Shown here one piece after another: positions 8,063-18,271 of a DNA stretch of 64,000 bases (its first letter is position 1; each line of letters starts with the position of its first letter). The stretch comes from Shewanella putrefaciens. GTDB taxonomy: Bacteria > Pseudomonadota > Gammaproteobacteria > Enterobacterales > Shewanellaceae. A program made the position numbers and the translations under genes. The stretch spans positions 1,754,501 to 1,818,500 of the forward strand of contig NZ_CP066369.1 of NCBI RefSeq assembly GCF_016406305.1. The letters are read 5' to 3'. The notes beneath the pieces were generated by a model. The model saw only the letters and a list, made by a program, of their open reading frames with translations, was not told where the DNA came from and ran no database searches.

Positions 8063-9871
8063 ATGACAGCATCTCCTAAAGACGAAATGTGGACAGTTTT
8101 CAAACGATTACTGGGCTATCTTAAACCGATGAAGGGCATGTTTTTGCTTTCTGTTACGGGACTTATCATCTATGGTCTCGTCGATGCGGCTTTTATCGCT
8201 TTCATCGGCCCTTTTATCGATAAGGGTTTTTCTAGTGGAACGCCCGCGGCGATCAGTAATGGTATTGCCTTGCCAACGAGCCAAGGCTTCCATGCCGACA
8301 ACAATATACTGATGATGGCGCCTATCGTTGTTATTTTAATGTTTTCCCTGCGCGGTTTTGCCAATTTTGTGTCGACCTATGGCATCTCGTACATGAGTGC
8401 GCGACTGATCATGGATATGCGTCAGCAAGTATTTGAGCATTATCTCAGTTTGCCTGTGAGTTATATGGATAAGGAAAACACCGGAAATTTGATTTCTAAG
8501 GTGACCTTTGACACTGAGCAAATTGCCCGAGCTTCGGGGAGCGCCTTGATCTCCATCGTCCGTGACAGTGTGACTGTGATAGGCATGTTAGTTCTGATGT
8601 TTTACAACTCATGGAAACTGTCCCTGTGCATTCTGGTGATCGGCCCGATTATGGGGTTAGTGATCACTGTAGTGAGCCGCCGCTTCCGTAAAGTCTCTAA
8701 GCAAATTCAAACGGCCATGGGCGGCGTGAGTGCCACCACAGAGCAGATGATCAAAGGCCATAAAAACGTCTTAGCCTTCGGTGGGCAAGAAACCGAAGTG
8801 GCTCGTTTTGCTAAAGTTAATGATCAAAATCGCCATCAAAATATGAAGTTAGCCGTAGCACAGGCAATCAGCCAGCCGCTGATCATGGTGATAGGCTCCT
8901 TCGCATTGGCATTTGTATTGTATGCCGCCAGTTTAGATAGCATGAAAGCCGATCTGACCGCAGGGACCTTTGCCACTATCCTTGGGGCCATGATGGCCAT
9001 GTTACAACCCATTAAAAACCTGACTAAGGTCAATGCTGAATTTCAGCGGGGTATTGCCGCTTGTACTACGGTATTTGAACTGCTAGATACCCAGCCTGAA
9101 TCCGATACTGGTACTTATACCGTTGAGCGAGCAAAGGGGAATTTACGTTTTGAAGGGGTGAGCTTTAGCTACGACGGACAGGAGCGACTCGCCCTAGATA
9201 AAGTGGATTTTGAGGTAAAACAAGGGCAAACCTTAGCCCTAGTCGGTCGTTCTGGATCGGGTAAATCGACCATTGCGAGCCTAGTGACGCGTTTTTATAC
9301 TGGGCTTGAGTCCGGTGATATTCTACTCGATGACATCAGTATCTACGATTACACATTAAAATCCCTTCGAAATCAGGTGGCCTTAGTCTCCCAGCAGGTG
9401 ACCCTGTTCAATGACACTATTGCCAACAATATTGCCTATGCCTATCCAGGTTCAGTGACCCGCGAACAGATTATCCAAGCGGCAACCTTAGCCCATGCGA
9501 TGGAGTTTATCGAGCATCTGCCCGAAGGGCTCGATACCCAAGTGGGTGAAAATGGCGTCTTACTCTCCGGTGGACAACGCCAGCGTATTGCCATCGCGCG
9601 CGCCATGCTACGTGATGCGCCTGTGCTTATCCTCGATGAGGCGACATCGGCACTGGATACTGAGTCTGAAAAGGCTATCCAGCAGGGCTTAGATAATTTG
9701 CGGCAAAATCGTACCTCAGTGGTGATTGCCCATAGGCTCTCCACGATTGAGAGCGCCGATCAAATTCTAGTGGTCGATCAAGGCCGTATCGTTGAGCGTG
9801 GCACCCATAAATCCCTATTGGAATTGGGTGGTATGTACGCCAAGTTGTATCAAATGCAATTTGGTCACTAG
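8063..9871 (+). CDS. msbA: Lipid A ABC transporter MsbA
   Basis: From the ATG at 8063 (a GTG nine bases earlier is also in frame) the product is 602 residues: an N-terminal six-helix exporter domain and a C-terminal ATPase. Walker A GRSGSGKST lies at 395-403, the signature LSGGQ at 501-505, and Walker B ends in the D525-E526 pair of LDEATSALD. MsbA flips core lipid A across the inner membrane. It is immediately followed by lpxK (stop and start codons abut), the standard lipid A operon. Confidence 0.97.
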   Translation: MTASPKDEMWTVFKRLLGYLKPMKGMFLLSVTGLIIYGLVDAAFIAFIGPFIDKGFSSGTPAAISNGIALPTSQGFHADNNILMMAPIVVILMFSLRGFANFVSTYGISYMSARLIMDMRQQVFEHYLSLPVSYMDKENTGNLISKVTFDTEQIARASGSALISIVRDSVTVIGMLVLMFYNSWKLSLCILVIGPIMGLVITVVSRRFRKVSKQIQTAMGGVSATTEQMIKGHKNVLAFGGQETEVARFAKVNDQNRHQNMKLAVAQAISQPLIMVIGSFALAFVLYAASLDSMKADLTAGTFATILGAMMAMLQPIKNLTKVNAEFQRGIAACTTVFELLDTQPESDTGTYTVERAKGNLRFEGVSFSYDGQERLALDKVDFEVKQGQTLALVGRSGSGKSTIASLVTRFYTGLESGDILLDDISIYDYTLKSLRNQVALVSQQVTLFNDTIANNIAYAYPGSVTREQIIQAATLAHAMEFIEHLPEGLDTQVGENGVLLSGGQRQRIAIARAMLRDAPVLILDEATSALDTESEKAIQQGLDNLRQNRTSVVIAHRLSTIESADQILVVDQGRIVERGTHKSLLELGGMYAKLYQMQFGH

Positions 9872-10885
9872 ATGCAGGCACTCGTTAATAAAATCTGGTA
9901 TCACGGTCATCCACTGCAGTGGCTATTGCTGCCGTTTTCAGGGTTATTTGCGCTGATCACTGCGGTGCGCCGCGGTTTATTTCGTCTTGGCATTAAATCC
10001 CAAACAAGTCTGCCAGTACCTGTGATTGTGGTTGGAAATATCACAGTCGGCGGCAGTGGCAAGACACCAACGGTTATTTATCTCATCGAGTTACTCAGAG
10101 CAAAGGGATTTAACCCAGGGGTGATTAGCCGGGGTTATGGCGCGGATATTCGAGGCGTCAGAGTCGTTTCAACTGGAGCAAGTGCTGCTGAGGTTGGGGA
10201 TGAACCGGCGATGATAGTGGCCCGCACTGGGGTGCCTATGGTGGTGGGGAGTAAAAGGGTTGAGGCGGCTAAAACCTTGATCAGCGAATTTAGTGTCGAT
10301 GTGATCATCTGCGACGATGGCCTACAGCATTATGCTCTTGGGCGGGATATTGAGCTGGTGGTGATCGATGGTCAAAGGGGATTAGGTAACCAACATCTGC
10401 TCCCCGCTGGTCCACTCCGTGAAGGCGCTTGGCGGCTCGAACAAGTGGATTTTGTGGTGGTTAATGGCGGCCCTGCCAATGACGGGCAATTTGCGATGCA
10501 ATTGCTCCCTACAGAGGTGAGGGCGGTAAAGGGAGGCGCTGTGAATGGGGGATTTGATAAAACTCAGCCTCTGATCGCTATGGCTGGAATTGGCAATCCC
10601 GCGCGTTTCTTCGACTCTTTGCAAGCCGAGGGCTACCAGTTAGCCTTATCCCACGGGTTTGATGATCACCAAGCCTATGATAAAAAACAGTTATGTGATT
10701 TGGCGAAAGATTTTCCGTTGATGATGACCGAAAAAGATGCGGTTAAATGTCGCGATTTTGCACAAGAAAACTGGTGGTATTTGGCGGTCAATGCCAAGCT
10801 ATCCCCACAATTTGATGAGCAGCTGTTAAACCGTCTTCACGATGTGGTTGCAGCGAAACAAGGAAACTCTCATGGCATTCGATAA
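9872..10885 (+). CDS. lpxK: Tetraacyldisaccharide 4'-kinase LpxK
   Basis: The 337-residue product has an N-terminal membrane anchor (about 15-32) and the family P-loop [13 protein letters not shown] (55-67). It also shows SRGYGA and a DDGLQHYAL segment conserved among LpxK enzymes. It phosphorylates the 4' position of the lipid A disaccharide at the inner membrane. It starts directly after the msbA stop and overlaps the next gene by 14 bases, indicating translational coupling. Confidence 0.96.
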   Translation: MQALVNKIWYHGHPLQWLLLPFSGLFALITAVRRGLFRLGIKSQTSLPVPVIVVGNITVGGSGKTPTVIYLIELLRAKGFNPGVISRGYGADIRGVRVVSTGASAAEVGDEPAMIVARTGVPMVVGSKRVEAAKTLISEFSVDVIICDDGLQHYALGRDIELVVIDGQRGLGNQHLLPAGPLREGAWRLEQVDFVVVNGGPANDGQFAMQLLPTEVRAVKGGAVNGGFDKTQPLIAMAGIGNPARFFDSLQAEGYQLALSHGFDDHQAYDKKQLCDLAKDFPLMMTEKDAVKCRDFAQENWWYLAVNAKLSPQFDEQLLNRLHDVVAAKQGNSHGIR

Positions 10886-11051
10886 AAAACTTTTAGATAT
10901 AGTAGCTTGCCCAGTTTGCAAGGGAAAACTTGAGTATGATAAGGCAGCGCAGCAGTTGATCTGTAAAGCCGATAAATTGGCTTACCCTATCACCGAAGGT
11001 ATACCAGTATTGCTGGAGAATCGTGCGATTCCGCTCACTGAAGCCGTTTAA
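10872..11051 (+). CDS. Trm112 family protein (YcaR-like)
   Basis: The 59-residue protein starts at the ATG at 10872, preceded by AAGGAAA inside lpxK. It contains the CPVC pair (residues 13-16), [12 protein letters not shown] and the GIPVLLE signature of Trm112/YcaR proteins. In E. coli the orthologue is also encoded directly after lpxK. Trm112 proteins in general activate methyltransferases; the bacterial role is not settled. A longer frame from 10842 is only lpxK sequence read in another frame. Confidence 0.9.
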   Translation: MAFDKKLLDIVACPVCKGKLEYDKAAQQLICKADKLAYPITEGIPVLLENRAIPLTEAV

Positions 11052-11119
11052 TCTCAAGACTGTGATGCGCGTCCCTGATACGCGCATCGCATTTATAGCA
11101 ATCGTATCAATTCTGTAGA

Positions 11120-11584
11120 TTAATAATTCACAAATTTTTGCCTGTCAGTTGCTGTCGCCCCTTCCTTGCATTCGCCGCGGATCTCCCCACGCCCAGATTC
11201 AATGATCCGACTCAGTTCGAAATAGCCCTCACGGCAGTAACCCGTCATTTCTAAGGTTTTAGTGAGGCCGAGCACAACCTGTTCCCCCCAAACTTCGAGA
11301 ATGTCTTCATGCTCTTTTCGGCTTCGACGTTGTTCGCGGGGATCTTGATCCATCTGCCGCATACGCTCTTCATGGGGAAGTGGGCGTTCAGCCATATCAC
11401 GACTCGATTTATCTTCGACTAAAGCCGCCTGATAGGTAAATAGCTTTAGGCCATCGGCTTTGATCTCTGTGGTCAATTTATCTTTTAATTTACCCGCCAA
11501 TTCCGCGGGGTCAATCGGGGCACTACCGCAGGCAATAAGGGTAAAACAGCCGAAGATGGCGAGGCTAAGTGATTTACGGGACAT
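11120..11584 (-). CDS. Putative small lipoprotein, function unknown
   Basis: The 154-residue protein has a lipoprotein signal: basic start MSRKSL, a hydrophobic stretch and LIAC with the lipidated cysteine at residue 19. The mature part is highly charged (a REQRRSRKEHEDI run) and ends with two further cysteines around YCREGYF and GECKEG that could form a disulphide. I recognise no domain. It stands alone, convergent with the lpxK operon and divergent from the CbiM-like gene. Confidence 0.75.
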   Translation of the reverse strand: MSRKSLSLAIFGCFTLIACGSAPIDPAELAGKLKDKLTTEIKADGLKLFTYQAALVEDKSSRDMAERPLPHEERMRQMDQDPREQRRSRKEHEDILEVWGEQVVLGLTKTLEMTGYCREGYFELSRIIESGRGEIRGECKEGATATDRQKFVNY

Positions 11585-11734
11585 AATAAACGTTAACTCT
11601 TAGGTTATTAACTCCCAGAAGAATACCTTAATATGGCGACAAATATCATAGATTTATGGCATTTTTTGCCAAGTGCGACTAGGACATTTAAGCTCTACTG
11701 AGTCGCAGGGGCAGTGAATAAGGGATTTATATCA

Positions 11735-12424
11735 ATGTGGGAGTTCTGGTCGAACCGCTTAACGCAAATTGAATGGAGTTTAAATTCAGTGCAACTGATG
11801 GCTTTATTGCTGTTAGGGCTATGGGTTTATGCCATTTGGCCGAAGGAAGAATTACAACAAGTTATTAAAAATAAAGGATTACAGTGGCGATTGTTGCTAG
11901 TCCTCGTGGTGATTAATAGCCTGTGGATGTTAAATGCCAGTATTCAAATTGGGTTGCATTTGCACTTTTTAGGATTAGTGACCTGTTTGTTGATGTTTGG
12001 CTGGCGTTTAGCCACTGTGGCTTTACTCCTACCGAGTGCTTTTTTTAGTGTTTTTGTGTTGAAGCAACCGGGGGAATTTGGCGCGTTTAGTCTATTTTCC
12101 ACGGCCATTCCGTTGTTTTTATCTTTTATGTTTTACAGCCGCAGTTATCATCTTTTCCCTAAACATATTTTTGTCTTTATCTTTGTGGGTGCCTTTATTA
12201 ATGCGGGATTATCAACGGTATTTCATCAGTTAAGTTGGGCGGCTTGGCTTTGGTTAGCTGCCGATTACGATTGGGGAGTGTTAGTCGATAATTATTTGAT
12301 GTTGATCCCTTTGCTGGCGTTTCCGGAAGCCTTATTAAATGGGATGGCGGTGACATTGCTGGTGGTGTATCAACCCCAATGGTTGTTTGACTATTCTGAT
12401 CGCGAATATTTGTGGCGTAAATAG
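11735..12424 (+). CDS. CbiM-like energy-coupling-factor permease homologue (membrane protein)
   Basis: The ATG at 11735 is preceded by AAGGGA, better than the GTG at 11714; the product is 229 residues with six or seven helices. The segment LHLHFLGLVTCLLMFGW resembles the substrate-binding part of CbiM/NikM proteins, and EALLNGMAVTLLVVYQP matches the C-terminal helix of that group. CbiM proteins take up cobalt or nickel, but no partner ATPase or transmembrane subunit is encoded nearby, so the substrate and even the transport role are uncertain. Confidence 0.72.
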   Translation: MWEFWSNRLTQIEWSLNSVQLMALLLLGLWVYAIWPKEELQQVIKNKGLQWRLLLVLVVINSLWMLNASIQIGLHLHFLGLVTCLLMFGWRLATVALLLPSAFFSVFVLKQPGEFGAFSLFSTAIPLFLSFMFYSRSYHLFPKHIFVFIFVGAFINAGLSTVFHQLSWAAWLWLAADYDWGVLVDNYLMLIPLLAFPEALLNGMAVTLLVVYQPQWLFDYSDREYLWRK

Positions 12425-12444
12425 AGGCAGTGAATGTGAACAGC

Positions 12445-12474
12445 AAAGGCACGCAGTATTCACTGCGCGCCTTT
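12445..12474. terminator. Hairpin between convergent genes
   Basis: AAAGGCACGCAG pairs with CTGCGCGCCTTT around a six-base loop (11 of 12 positions match). It lies between the stop codons of the CbiM-like gene and the glutaredoxin gene, so it can serve both. There is no long T run, so termination strength is uncertain. Confidence 0.55.
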
Positions 12475-12478
12475 GACG

Positions 12479-12835
12479 CTATGCGAAACGTTGGTCTAAG
12501 TAACTGATAATATCCTTAGACTCATATAACCATTGCACCTCATTACCTTGCTCAATACGTAAACAAGGCACTTGCTGTTTGCCACCTTGGGTGATGAGCT
12601 CATCCTTGTGTGGTGATGTTTTAGCGTCGAGTGTTTGGATATTGAGCCCTTGACGGCGCATCGCGCGGCGTACTTTGACGCAAAAAGGGCAGGCTGGATA
12701 TTGGTAGAGGGTCAGTGCTTGCGTTTGAGCATCGATTTTTTGTTGTTCAGCTAGGGGACGATGACGCTTTTTAGGTGCAAAAACAAAGTTTAACAATAAA
12801 ATGATCCGGCCTAAAATCCAACGAATAATAAACAT
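12479..12835 (-). CDS. Membrane-anchored glutaredoxin-domain protein
   Basis: The 118-residue protein begins with a hydrophobic helix (about residues 2-20) followed by a basic stop-transfer KKRHRP, then a glutaredoxin fold with the redox motif CPFC (49-52), the cis-proline region QQVPCLRI and the C-terminal YESKDIISYLDQRF typical of glutaredoxins. It probably works as a thiol-disulphide or GST-N-like protein on the cytoplasmic face of the inner membrane. A substrate is not apparent. Confidence 0.82.
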   Translation of the reverse strand: MFIIRWILGRIILLLNFVFAPKKRHRPLAEQQKIDAQTQALTLYQYPACPFCVKVRRAMRRQGLNIQTLDAKTSPHKDELITQGGKQQVPCLRIEQGNEVQWLYESKDIISYLDQRFA

Positions 12836-13044
12836 GTTTACCTCAAATAATCAGGGGAATAGGGATTGTTATCGGCATTTACTGCCATGCTATTTTGCAA
12901 TCCAACTTTGCAATCTTTAGCGTGCTTAGGGTTAATTCCTGTGTGAAAGGGATTATTTAGCCCGCTTTTGCCTAGGGCGCCAAAGTGTAACCTAAGCCAC
13001 TAGGCTGACCAACAATTAAGTCGCAAACCCTTTGCTAGATGCAT

Positions 13045-13070
13045 TAACGCCCAGCAATGGCTGGGCGTTA
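13045..13070 (-). terminator. Hairpin downstream of the DUF748 gene
   Basis: TAACGCCCAG pairs perfectly with CTGGGCGTTA over a six-base loop, about 40 bases beyond the DUF748 stop codon on the minus strand. It lacks a clean T run, so it may be an end-protecting hairpin rather than a classical terminator. Confidence 0.5.
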
Positions 13071-13111
13071 AGGTATTTATTGAATAGAAAATGGCAATTT
13101 AGTTAAACAAT

Positions 13112-16100
13112 TTATGGCACATCTATCGTCATATTAACTTGCGCGGCATTTTGGCTGAGTGTCACTCGGCTCTCGAGCAAGAAAATCCGCTCAGGTGCTA
13201 TACCCTTCGACTCAACGAGATAGGTTTTGACTGTTTTTGCCCTTTCTTGAGCGAGATCCCCAAGCATACCGTCGGTGACATTCTGGGCTTTTACGCACAG
13301 GTTATAGAGTGCAATGTGCCAACGGGTCGTGATTTCATCATCCGTTAATGGGGTGTCTTTGGCATCATTGATGACAGTGTCCTTAATCAACTGTGGATCC
13401 GCTGCCACTTCCTGTTCGTAGAGTTTGATTAATGCCTCGGCCAGGGGCCCTTGGGTTGGAAATTGGCTGGGGCTTAAATCTGCCGGTAAATCACTAAACT
13501 GGATGTTGGCCAGTTTGGCTAACTTACGCTTCATCATGCGCTGGGCGATGGTTTGACTGTCGTTAATGGCATCGACACTACCTTCAATACTGAGTTTTAG
13601 CATAGGCCTATCGGTTAAGGCGCTGGCAAGTTTATCTAGGCTTTCTTGGGCTTTGCTATCGAGGACAACATCACCCGCGCTGAAGCTGATTTTATCTAAG
13701 GTTTCATCCGAACCAACGAGGCCCGCGAGGAAGGAGAATGGCGCGGTTACCACCTTAGTGATCACATTTGTGAGCGCCGTCATAATGATACTGCCGACAC
13801 TGAAACTGGGAGAGTCTAAATCCCCTGAGACTTCCATGCCTAAGTCGATGACGCCATTTCGATCCTGTAGCAGGGCGATGGCTAAAGTGATGGGCAGACT
13901 GGTTGCTAAATCACTATTACTCGGTTTGCCAAGTTTGAGCTGATCGATCACTAAGTGATTGCTGCCCTTAAGTTGGTTACGTTCAAGCTGATAGTTGAGT
14001 GCGAGTGACAGCTGACCCTTATCGATATAGTAACCCGCATAGGTGCCCGAATAGGGGTTGACTGAGGTGAGTTCAACACTTTTAAAGACTAAGTCAAGGT
14101 CAAGATAAGGCATATCTAACAGTGGGTTAATATCGCCTTTGAGGGTAACTGGGGCATATTTATCAATCTTGCCTTTAATATCGACCGAAGCTTTTGTCCC
14201 CGGAGTTGACGATAAATGCTTGATATTTCCCTCTAGCTGTTCAATGCCCGAGGCAAAGTTTGGCGTTAAGGAATTATCGGCAAAAAAGGCCGAGCCTTGG
14301 CTAAAGCTTATCTGTTGAATATTCAAACTTAGCTCTGGTCGCGCAGATACCGCTGGTGTTACCGACACATCACTCGACGCCTTTTGGGCGGAGGCCGTTT
14401 TTATCACTTTAGTACCTGTCTTAGCCTCTGGGGGACTGATAGTCGCACTTTGCGCGGCGGGCGTCTCAACAATCAGATTACTAATATTGGTGCTTCTATC
14501 TTTTGCGATAACAACCTTAGCGTAGGGCTGATTAAAGGCTAAATGATCAATGTCGATTCGATTCTTTTGCTGGTCAAAATTCAATTGATTAATGTGCATT
14601 TTCTGCCATTTTACCAAAGGAGCATTACGCAAATTATCCAGAATGGTTAAATCATCCAGCTCAACACTGCCCCGATAGATGGCTTGACCTTTAGCATCGG
14701 CACTGAGTTGCCCCGCAGTGCTAAGGACGCCGCCCTTGAGTTGGATATTCACATAGGGGGCTAAGTAGGGCTGAAATTGCGCTAATACGAGTTTATCCAC
14801 CTGTAGTTTTGCCGCAATTGCGCCAGCGGTGGCATCGATTTGACCTTGGGAGGCGAGTTTGCCTTGGCCATTGACGGCCAATGAGACCTCATAATCAATG
14901 GGATCCTTTAAATCACTCACAATCGCTTGGGTGGAGAGATCCAATGGATAGATGCGCCATTGCTGGGCTGTTGTGCTGAGTTTGTGTTCCTTAATATTGA
15001 TGTCGTAATTTTTAAGGCTGAGCCCGTCGAGTTGAACTCGCCATGTCGGTTCCGCCTCTGCTTGGGTTGTTGATTTAACATCTGTATTTTCGGCAATATT
15101 GGCGGCCGCATCCTGACGTTGGCTTTCGTTATCTGGGGCTGCGTTTTGCTTTGGGTTGGTGGCCTCTGATGCAAGCTGGGATTTGGGTGTCAATAGCCTT
15201 TCGAGATCAATACCTTGTTCATCAAACAATGCGTGCAGCGCTAAGCCTTCACTGTGTATCTGTTTGATATGGATTGTTTGTTGTTGCAGATCCGTATCAA
15301 TACCATCAACGGCCAACAGGGGAAGATGGATAACTTGCTGCTCTTTGTTGATTATATTGAGTTTCTCAAGAATTACTTGACCACGTTCAGAGTGCAGCTG
15401 TAACGGCATATTATCTGATAACTCAATTTGATAATCTGTTTTCGCGCTGATTTCGCCGTTGTCTAGGGCGACGTAAAATTGCTCATCGATAAATTGCCAC
15501 AGAGGTGTCAATTTGAGCTTGGCAATTTGAACATCTCCAACCACCTTAAGTGGCGAGAGTTGAAACTGTCCCGCTAGGCTGATTTCCCCCCCATGCTCAT
15601 CCTTAAGTTGCACTGCGTAGTGGTTATTGACCTGCAAAGGGGGAATATTCGAAGTGTTATTTGCCGCTGCGGGCTCAGTTTTAGGATCGAGTTGCTCTGG
15701 CGTGGCGACTGTCGTGTTTGACGTTTGTCCCTTTGTCGCCATAGTGTACTCAGTATCTAAGTGATTGAGTTTTATGTTGATACTGGGGTAATGGACCTGG
15801 GCCTGAGTGATATTGTCATCGAAGCTAAATTTGCCTGCGGTTAAGGTGAATTGCCCAAGCATTATGCGTAGGGGCTTAGTGGGCTCCTTGGGTTCTGCTT
15901 CGGTGGATGGCGCCGAATTTTGCGCCAGTGTTGTCAGTATATCGTCAAAATTAAAGCTTTCTTTGCCTTGCTGTTGAGTGCGACGGATCTCAACATATGG
16001 GCCTTGCAGGTGAACATTTTCAATAACGAGCGCTTGATTAAACACCGATTGCCAAAAGTTGACCTCGAGTTGAATCGCATCAATACCGGCAAATGGACTA

Positions 16101-16357
16101 TTGTCTTTCTCTTTTAGCGTAAGCTGAGTTAATTCTACTTGATAAGTAAAGGGATTGAGTCGCAACTCTCCCACAGAGACTGGGCGGCCTAAGAGTTGCG
16201 ATATTTTCTCTGGCGCGAAGGACACTATGGTGTAGGGGATGATGAGCCCTAGGGTGATGACATAGCTTAGATAGGCCGTGGCCAAATAGACAAAAACTCT
16301 TTGGTATTTGGGGCGTTTAACGAAGGCATATTTTAAACGTGAGAGCTGGGTCATCAT
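13112..16357 (-). CDS. Large AsmA-like DUF748 protein
   Basis: This 1081-residue protein has one N-terminal membrane helix (about 22-45, YLATAYLSYVITLGLIIPY), then long repetitive beta-rich sequence of the DUF748/AsmA type (segments such as LSLNIQQISFSQGSAFFADN). The C-terminal ~200 residues resemble an OmpA-like fold (LDSKAQESLDKLASALTDR). AsmA-like proteins span the periplasm as bridges implicated in phospholipid or envelope transport; DUF748 members are uncharacterised. Two Thr/Ala/Gln-rich low-complexity linkers are present around residues 200-230 and 390-430. It is a single-gene unit. Confidence 0.85.
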   Translation of the reverse strand: MMTQLSRLKYAFVKRPKYQRVFVYLATAYLSYVITLGLIIPYTIVSFAPEKISQLLGRPVSVGELRLNPFTYQVELTQLTLKEKDNSPFAGIDAIQLEVNFWQSVFNQALVIENVHLQGPYVEIRRTQQQGKESFNFDDILTTLAQNSAPSTEAEPKEPTKPLRIMLGQFTLTAGKFSFDDNITQAQVHYPSINIKLNHLDTEYTMATKGQTSNTTVATPEQLDPKTEPAAANNTSNIPPLQVNNHYAVQLKDEHGGEISLAGQFQLSPLKVVGDVQIAKLKLTPLWQFIDEQFYVALDNGEISAKTDYQIELSDNMPLQLHSERGQVILEKLNIINKEQQVIHLPLLAVDGIDTDLQQQTIHIKQIHSEGLALHALFDEQGIDLERLLTPKSQLASEATNPKQNAAPDNESQRQDAAANIAENTDVKSTTQAEAEPTWRVQLDGLSLKNYDINIKEHKLSTTAQQWRIYPLDLSTQAIVSDLKDPIDYEVSLAVNGQGKLASQGQIDATAGAIAAKLQVDKLVLAQFQPYLAPYVNIQLKGGVLSTAGQLSADAKGQAIYRGSVELDDLTILDNLRNAPLVKWQKMHINQLNFDQQKNRIDIDHLAFNQPYAKVVIAKDRSTNISNLIVETPAAQSATISPPEAKTGTKVIKTASAQKASSDVSVTPAVSARPELSLNIQQISFSQGSAFFADNSLTPNFASGIEQLEGNIKHLSSTPGTKASVDIKGKIDKYAPVTLKGDINPLLDMPYLDLDLVFKSVELTSVNPYSGTYAGYYIDKGQLSLALNYQLERNQLKGSNHLVIDQLKLGKPSNSDLATSLPITLAIALLQDRNGVIDLGMEVSGDLDSPSFSVGSIIMTALTNVITKVVTAPFSFLAGLVGSDETLDKISFSAGDVVLDSKAQESLDKLASALTDRPMLKLSIEGSVDAINDSQTIAQRMMKRKLAKLANIQFSDLPADLSPSQFPTQGPLAEALIKLYEQEVAADPQLIKDTVINDAKDTPLTDDEITTRWHIALYNLCVKAQNVTDGMLGDLAQERAKTVKTYLVESKGIAPERIFLLESRVTLSQNAAQVNMTIDVP

Positions 16358-16629
16358 AGTAGGATCAAGGCTCCGATGCGCAAACTAGCGCTAAATCTAT
16401 CAATAAATGCTGCCATTCTAGCGAATAATACTTAGTTTTACACATATTGTTTTCCATCTTTTCTAGTAAAATCTGAGCATTACCTTATGGTTACTCATCT
16501 AACCCTAAGCTGACATTAAAGGGTAGCTTCTATTTTACAGTTGTACTTTTTAACGCTTGTGATCACGCAATAACCCCAAATGAGCCGCGCTTAGGGCGCA
16601 GGCGAAAGAAAGAGAACCGCAAAATAAGG

Positions 16630-17010
16630 TTAGGATTTGGCATAGCTTATCGCTGCAATCAGGGCTCCCTGTGGATCTTTTATCCAGCAAAAACGACCTA
16701 CCTGTGGAATATTTTCCGGTCCAAACACGACTTCTCCCCCCAGTTTTTTGGCGTTAATTGCCACTAGATCTACATCGTTAACCGTAATGTAACCTGTCCA
16801 GTGGGAAGGGAGGCTGGGAATTAAATTATCGGTTATACCGCCTATGCTAGCGCCTTGATTCTCTATGATATGGTACTGACCGTGTGGCATTTTAACGGTT
16901 CTAAATTTCCAGCCAAAAATTTCACCGTAAAATCCCATGGCCTCTTCGGTATTATTTGTTGTGAGTTCATGCCAGCTTAATGCTCCAGCAGTGTTAAAAG
17001 CAGAATCCAT
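16630..17010 (-). CDS. VOC (glyoxalase/bleomycin-resistance fold) family protein
   Basis: The ATG at 17010 has AAGGA nine bases upstream, giving 126 residues; a further 23 in-frame codons upstream look non-coding. The sequence shows a vicinal-oxygen-chelate module: HELTTNNTEEAMGFYGEIFG at the N-terminus, GASIGGI, WTGYITVNDVD, and FCWIKDPQGALIAAI at the C-terminus. It resembles the subfamily annotated as VOC proteins of unknown substrate. A second VOC gene lies at 18272 on the opposite strand. Confidence 0.82.
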   Translation of the reverse strand: MDSAFNTAGALSWHELTTNNTEEAMGFYGEIFGWKFRTVKMPHGQYHIIENQGASIGGITDNLIPSLPSHWTGYITVNDVDLVAINAKKLGGEVVFGPENIPQVGRFCWIKDPQGALIAAISYAKS

Positions 17011-17486
17011 AAGCATTTCCTTAAAGTTGACAGAAAAATCTAGGATAGAAGTCGGGTGCCTTGTTAAATTGCCGACCAAGTCGTAGGTTCACCATGCCGA
17101 TCTCGCCCAACACTTAGCATCGAGGGCGTTAAATCCCATTGACCAGAGTGTGAGGGCTGCTTATTAAGCTTGGCTTATTGTGATGGGTGCCGCTTAGATC
17201 GGAATAGTCACTTAGAGTGTAGTTGAGGCTTTGGCATAATTCATAAAGTGTTGCGGAAATATTCTGCTGCATTTGTATAAACGAATATTTATAACACATT
17301 GTTAAATTTGATAATAAATAATAGTGGCATCCAGTCCATTTGATTCTGTTGGTTTGCAAGAGTCGGTTTTTTTAGTCCGCATTTTGCCGATGTTTTTTAT
17401 GACTCGGACCATTAGACCTAGATCCCATTCGCTTGCTAATATAGCGCAGTTTTGCATCTGATTGATGGAATAAAGGGGAATTAAGA
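17011..17486. other. Intergenic region between divergent VOC and DUF445 genes
   Basis: No convincing gene is present in these 476 bases. Short open frames on the minus strand (up to 76 codons) have no ribosome binding site or recognisable protein. It probably holds the two divergent promoters. Confidence 0.5.
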
Positions 17487-18191
17487 TTGAATAAGAGTTT
17501 AGCGACAAATGTGTTGGCGGCCATCTGTGTTTTATTGGGTTATGGATTGGCTTCGCCCATTTTGTTCAATGTGGGCTTATTTGCATTATCTGGAGCTATC
17601 ACTAACTGGCTAGCCGTATATATGCTGTTTGAGAAAGTGCCTGGATTGTATGGTTCGGGAGTTGTGCCATCCCGGTTTGAGGAATTTAAGGAGGGTATTG
17701 CCCATCTCATGATGAAGCAGTTTTTTACCTCTGAGAATATTGATCGTTTCCTCTCTGAAAAAGAAGGGATCAGCCACATAGATTTAGCCCCTGTGATTGA
17801 TAAGGTGGATTTAGCGCCTGCCTTTGATGCCTTAGTAACTACGGTCGCACAGTCATCCTTTGGGGGAATGTTATCTATGTTTGGCGGCACTGAAGCACTG
17901 ATGCCACTGAAAGCACCTTTTATCGAAAAAATGAAATCTTCACTGGTGGAGATGGCACAAAGTGATGAATTCCATGAGTTATTAAAACAGGAAATTGAAC
18001 AGCCCAACGTAATGGCCGATTTGCAAATGAAGATTGCCAATATCGTTGAGCAACGCCTCAATGAGCTAACGCCACAAATGGTAAAGCAAATAGTGCAAGA
18101 GATGATCCAAACACATTTAGGTTGGTTAGTCGTGTGGGGCGGGGTGTTTGGTGGGGTGATTGGACTTGTTGCAGCCTTGATCCAAGGTTAA
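17487..18191 (+). CDS. DUF445 family membrane protein
   Basis: The product has 234 residues and DUF445 features: an N-terminal helix, FALSGAITNWLAVYMLFEKVPGLYGSGVVPSRF, a long helical middle and a C-terminal membrane helix (WGGVFGGVIGLVAALIQG). The start is a TTG eight bases after AAAGGGG; no ATG lies nearby in frame. The family is inner-membrane and of unknown function. Confidence 0.85.
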   Translation: MNKSLATNVLAAICVLLGYGLASPILFNVGLFALSGAITNWLAVYMLFEKVPGLYGSGVVPSRFEEFKEGIAHLMMKQFFTSENIDRFLSEKEGISHIDLAPVIDKVDLAPAFDALVTTVAQSSFGGMLSMFGGTEALMPLKAPFIEKMKSSLVEMAQSDEFHELLKQEIEQPNVMADLQMKIANIVEQRLNELTPQMVKQIVQEMIQTHLGWLVVWGGVFGGVIGLVAALIQG

Positions 18192-18202
18192 TCTGGGGTT
18201 TA

Positions 18203-18225
18203 AAGCTCCCTAAAGCTGGGAGCTT
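18203..18225 (+). terminator. Weak hairpin after the DUF445 gene
   Basis: AAGCTCCC pairs with GGGAGCTT around seven bases, just after the DUF445 stop codon. The downstream sequence is only moderately T-rich. Confidence 0.45.
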
Positions 18226-18271
18226 AGGCTTCTATTTTATCTAAGAATTTTATTCACTTACCAGAGGCGCT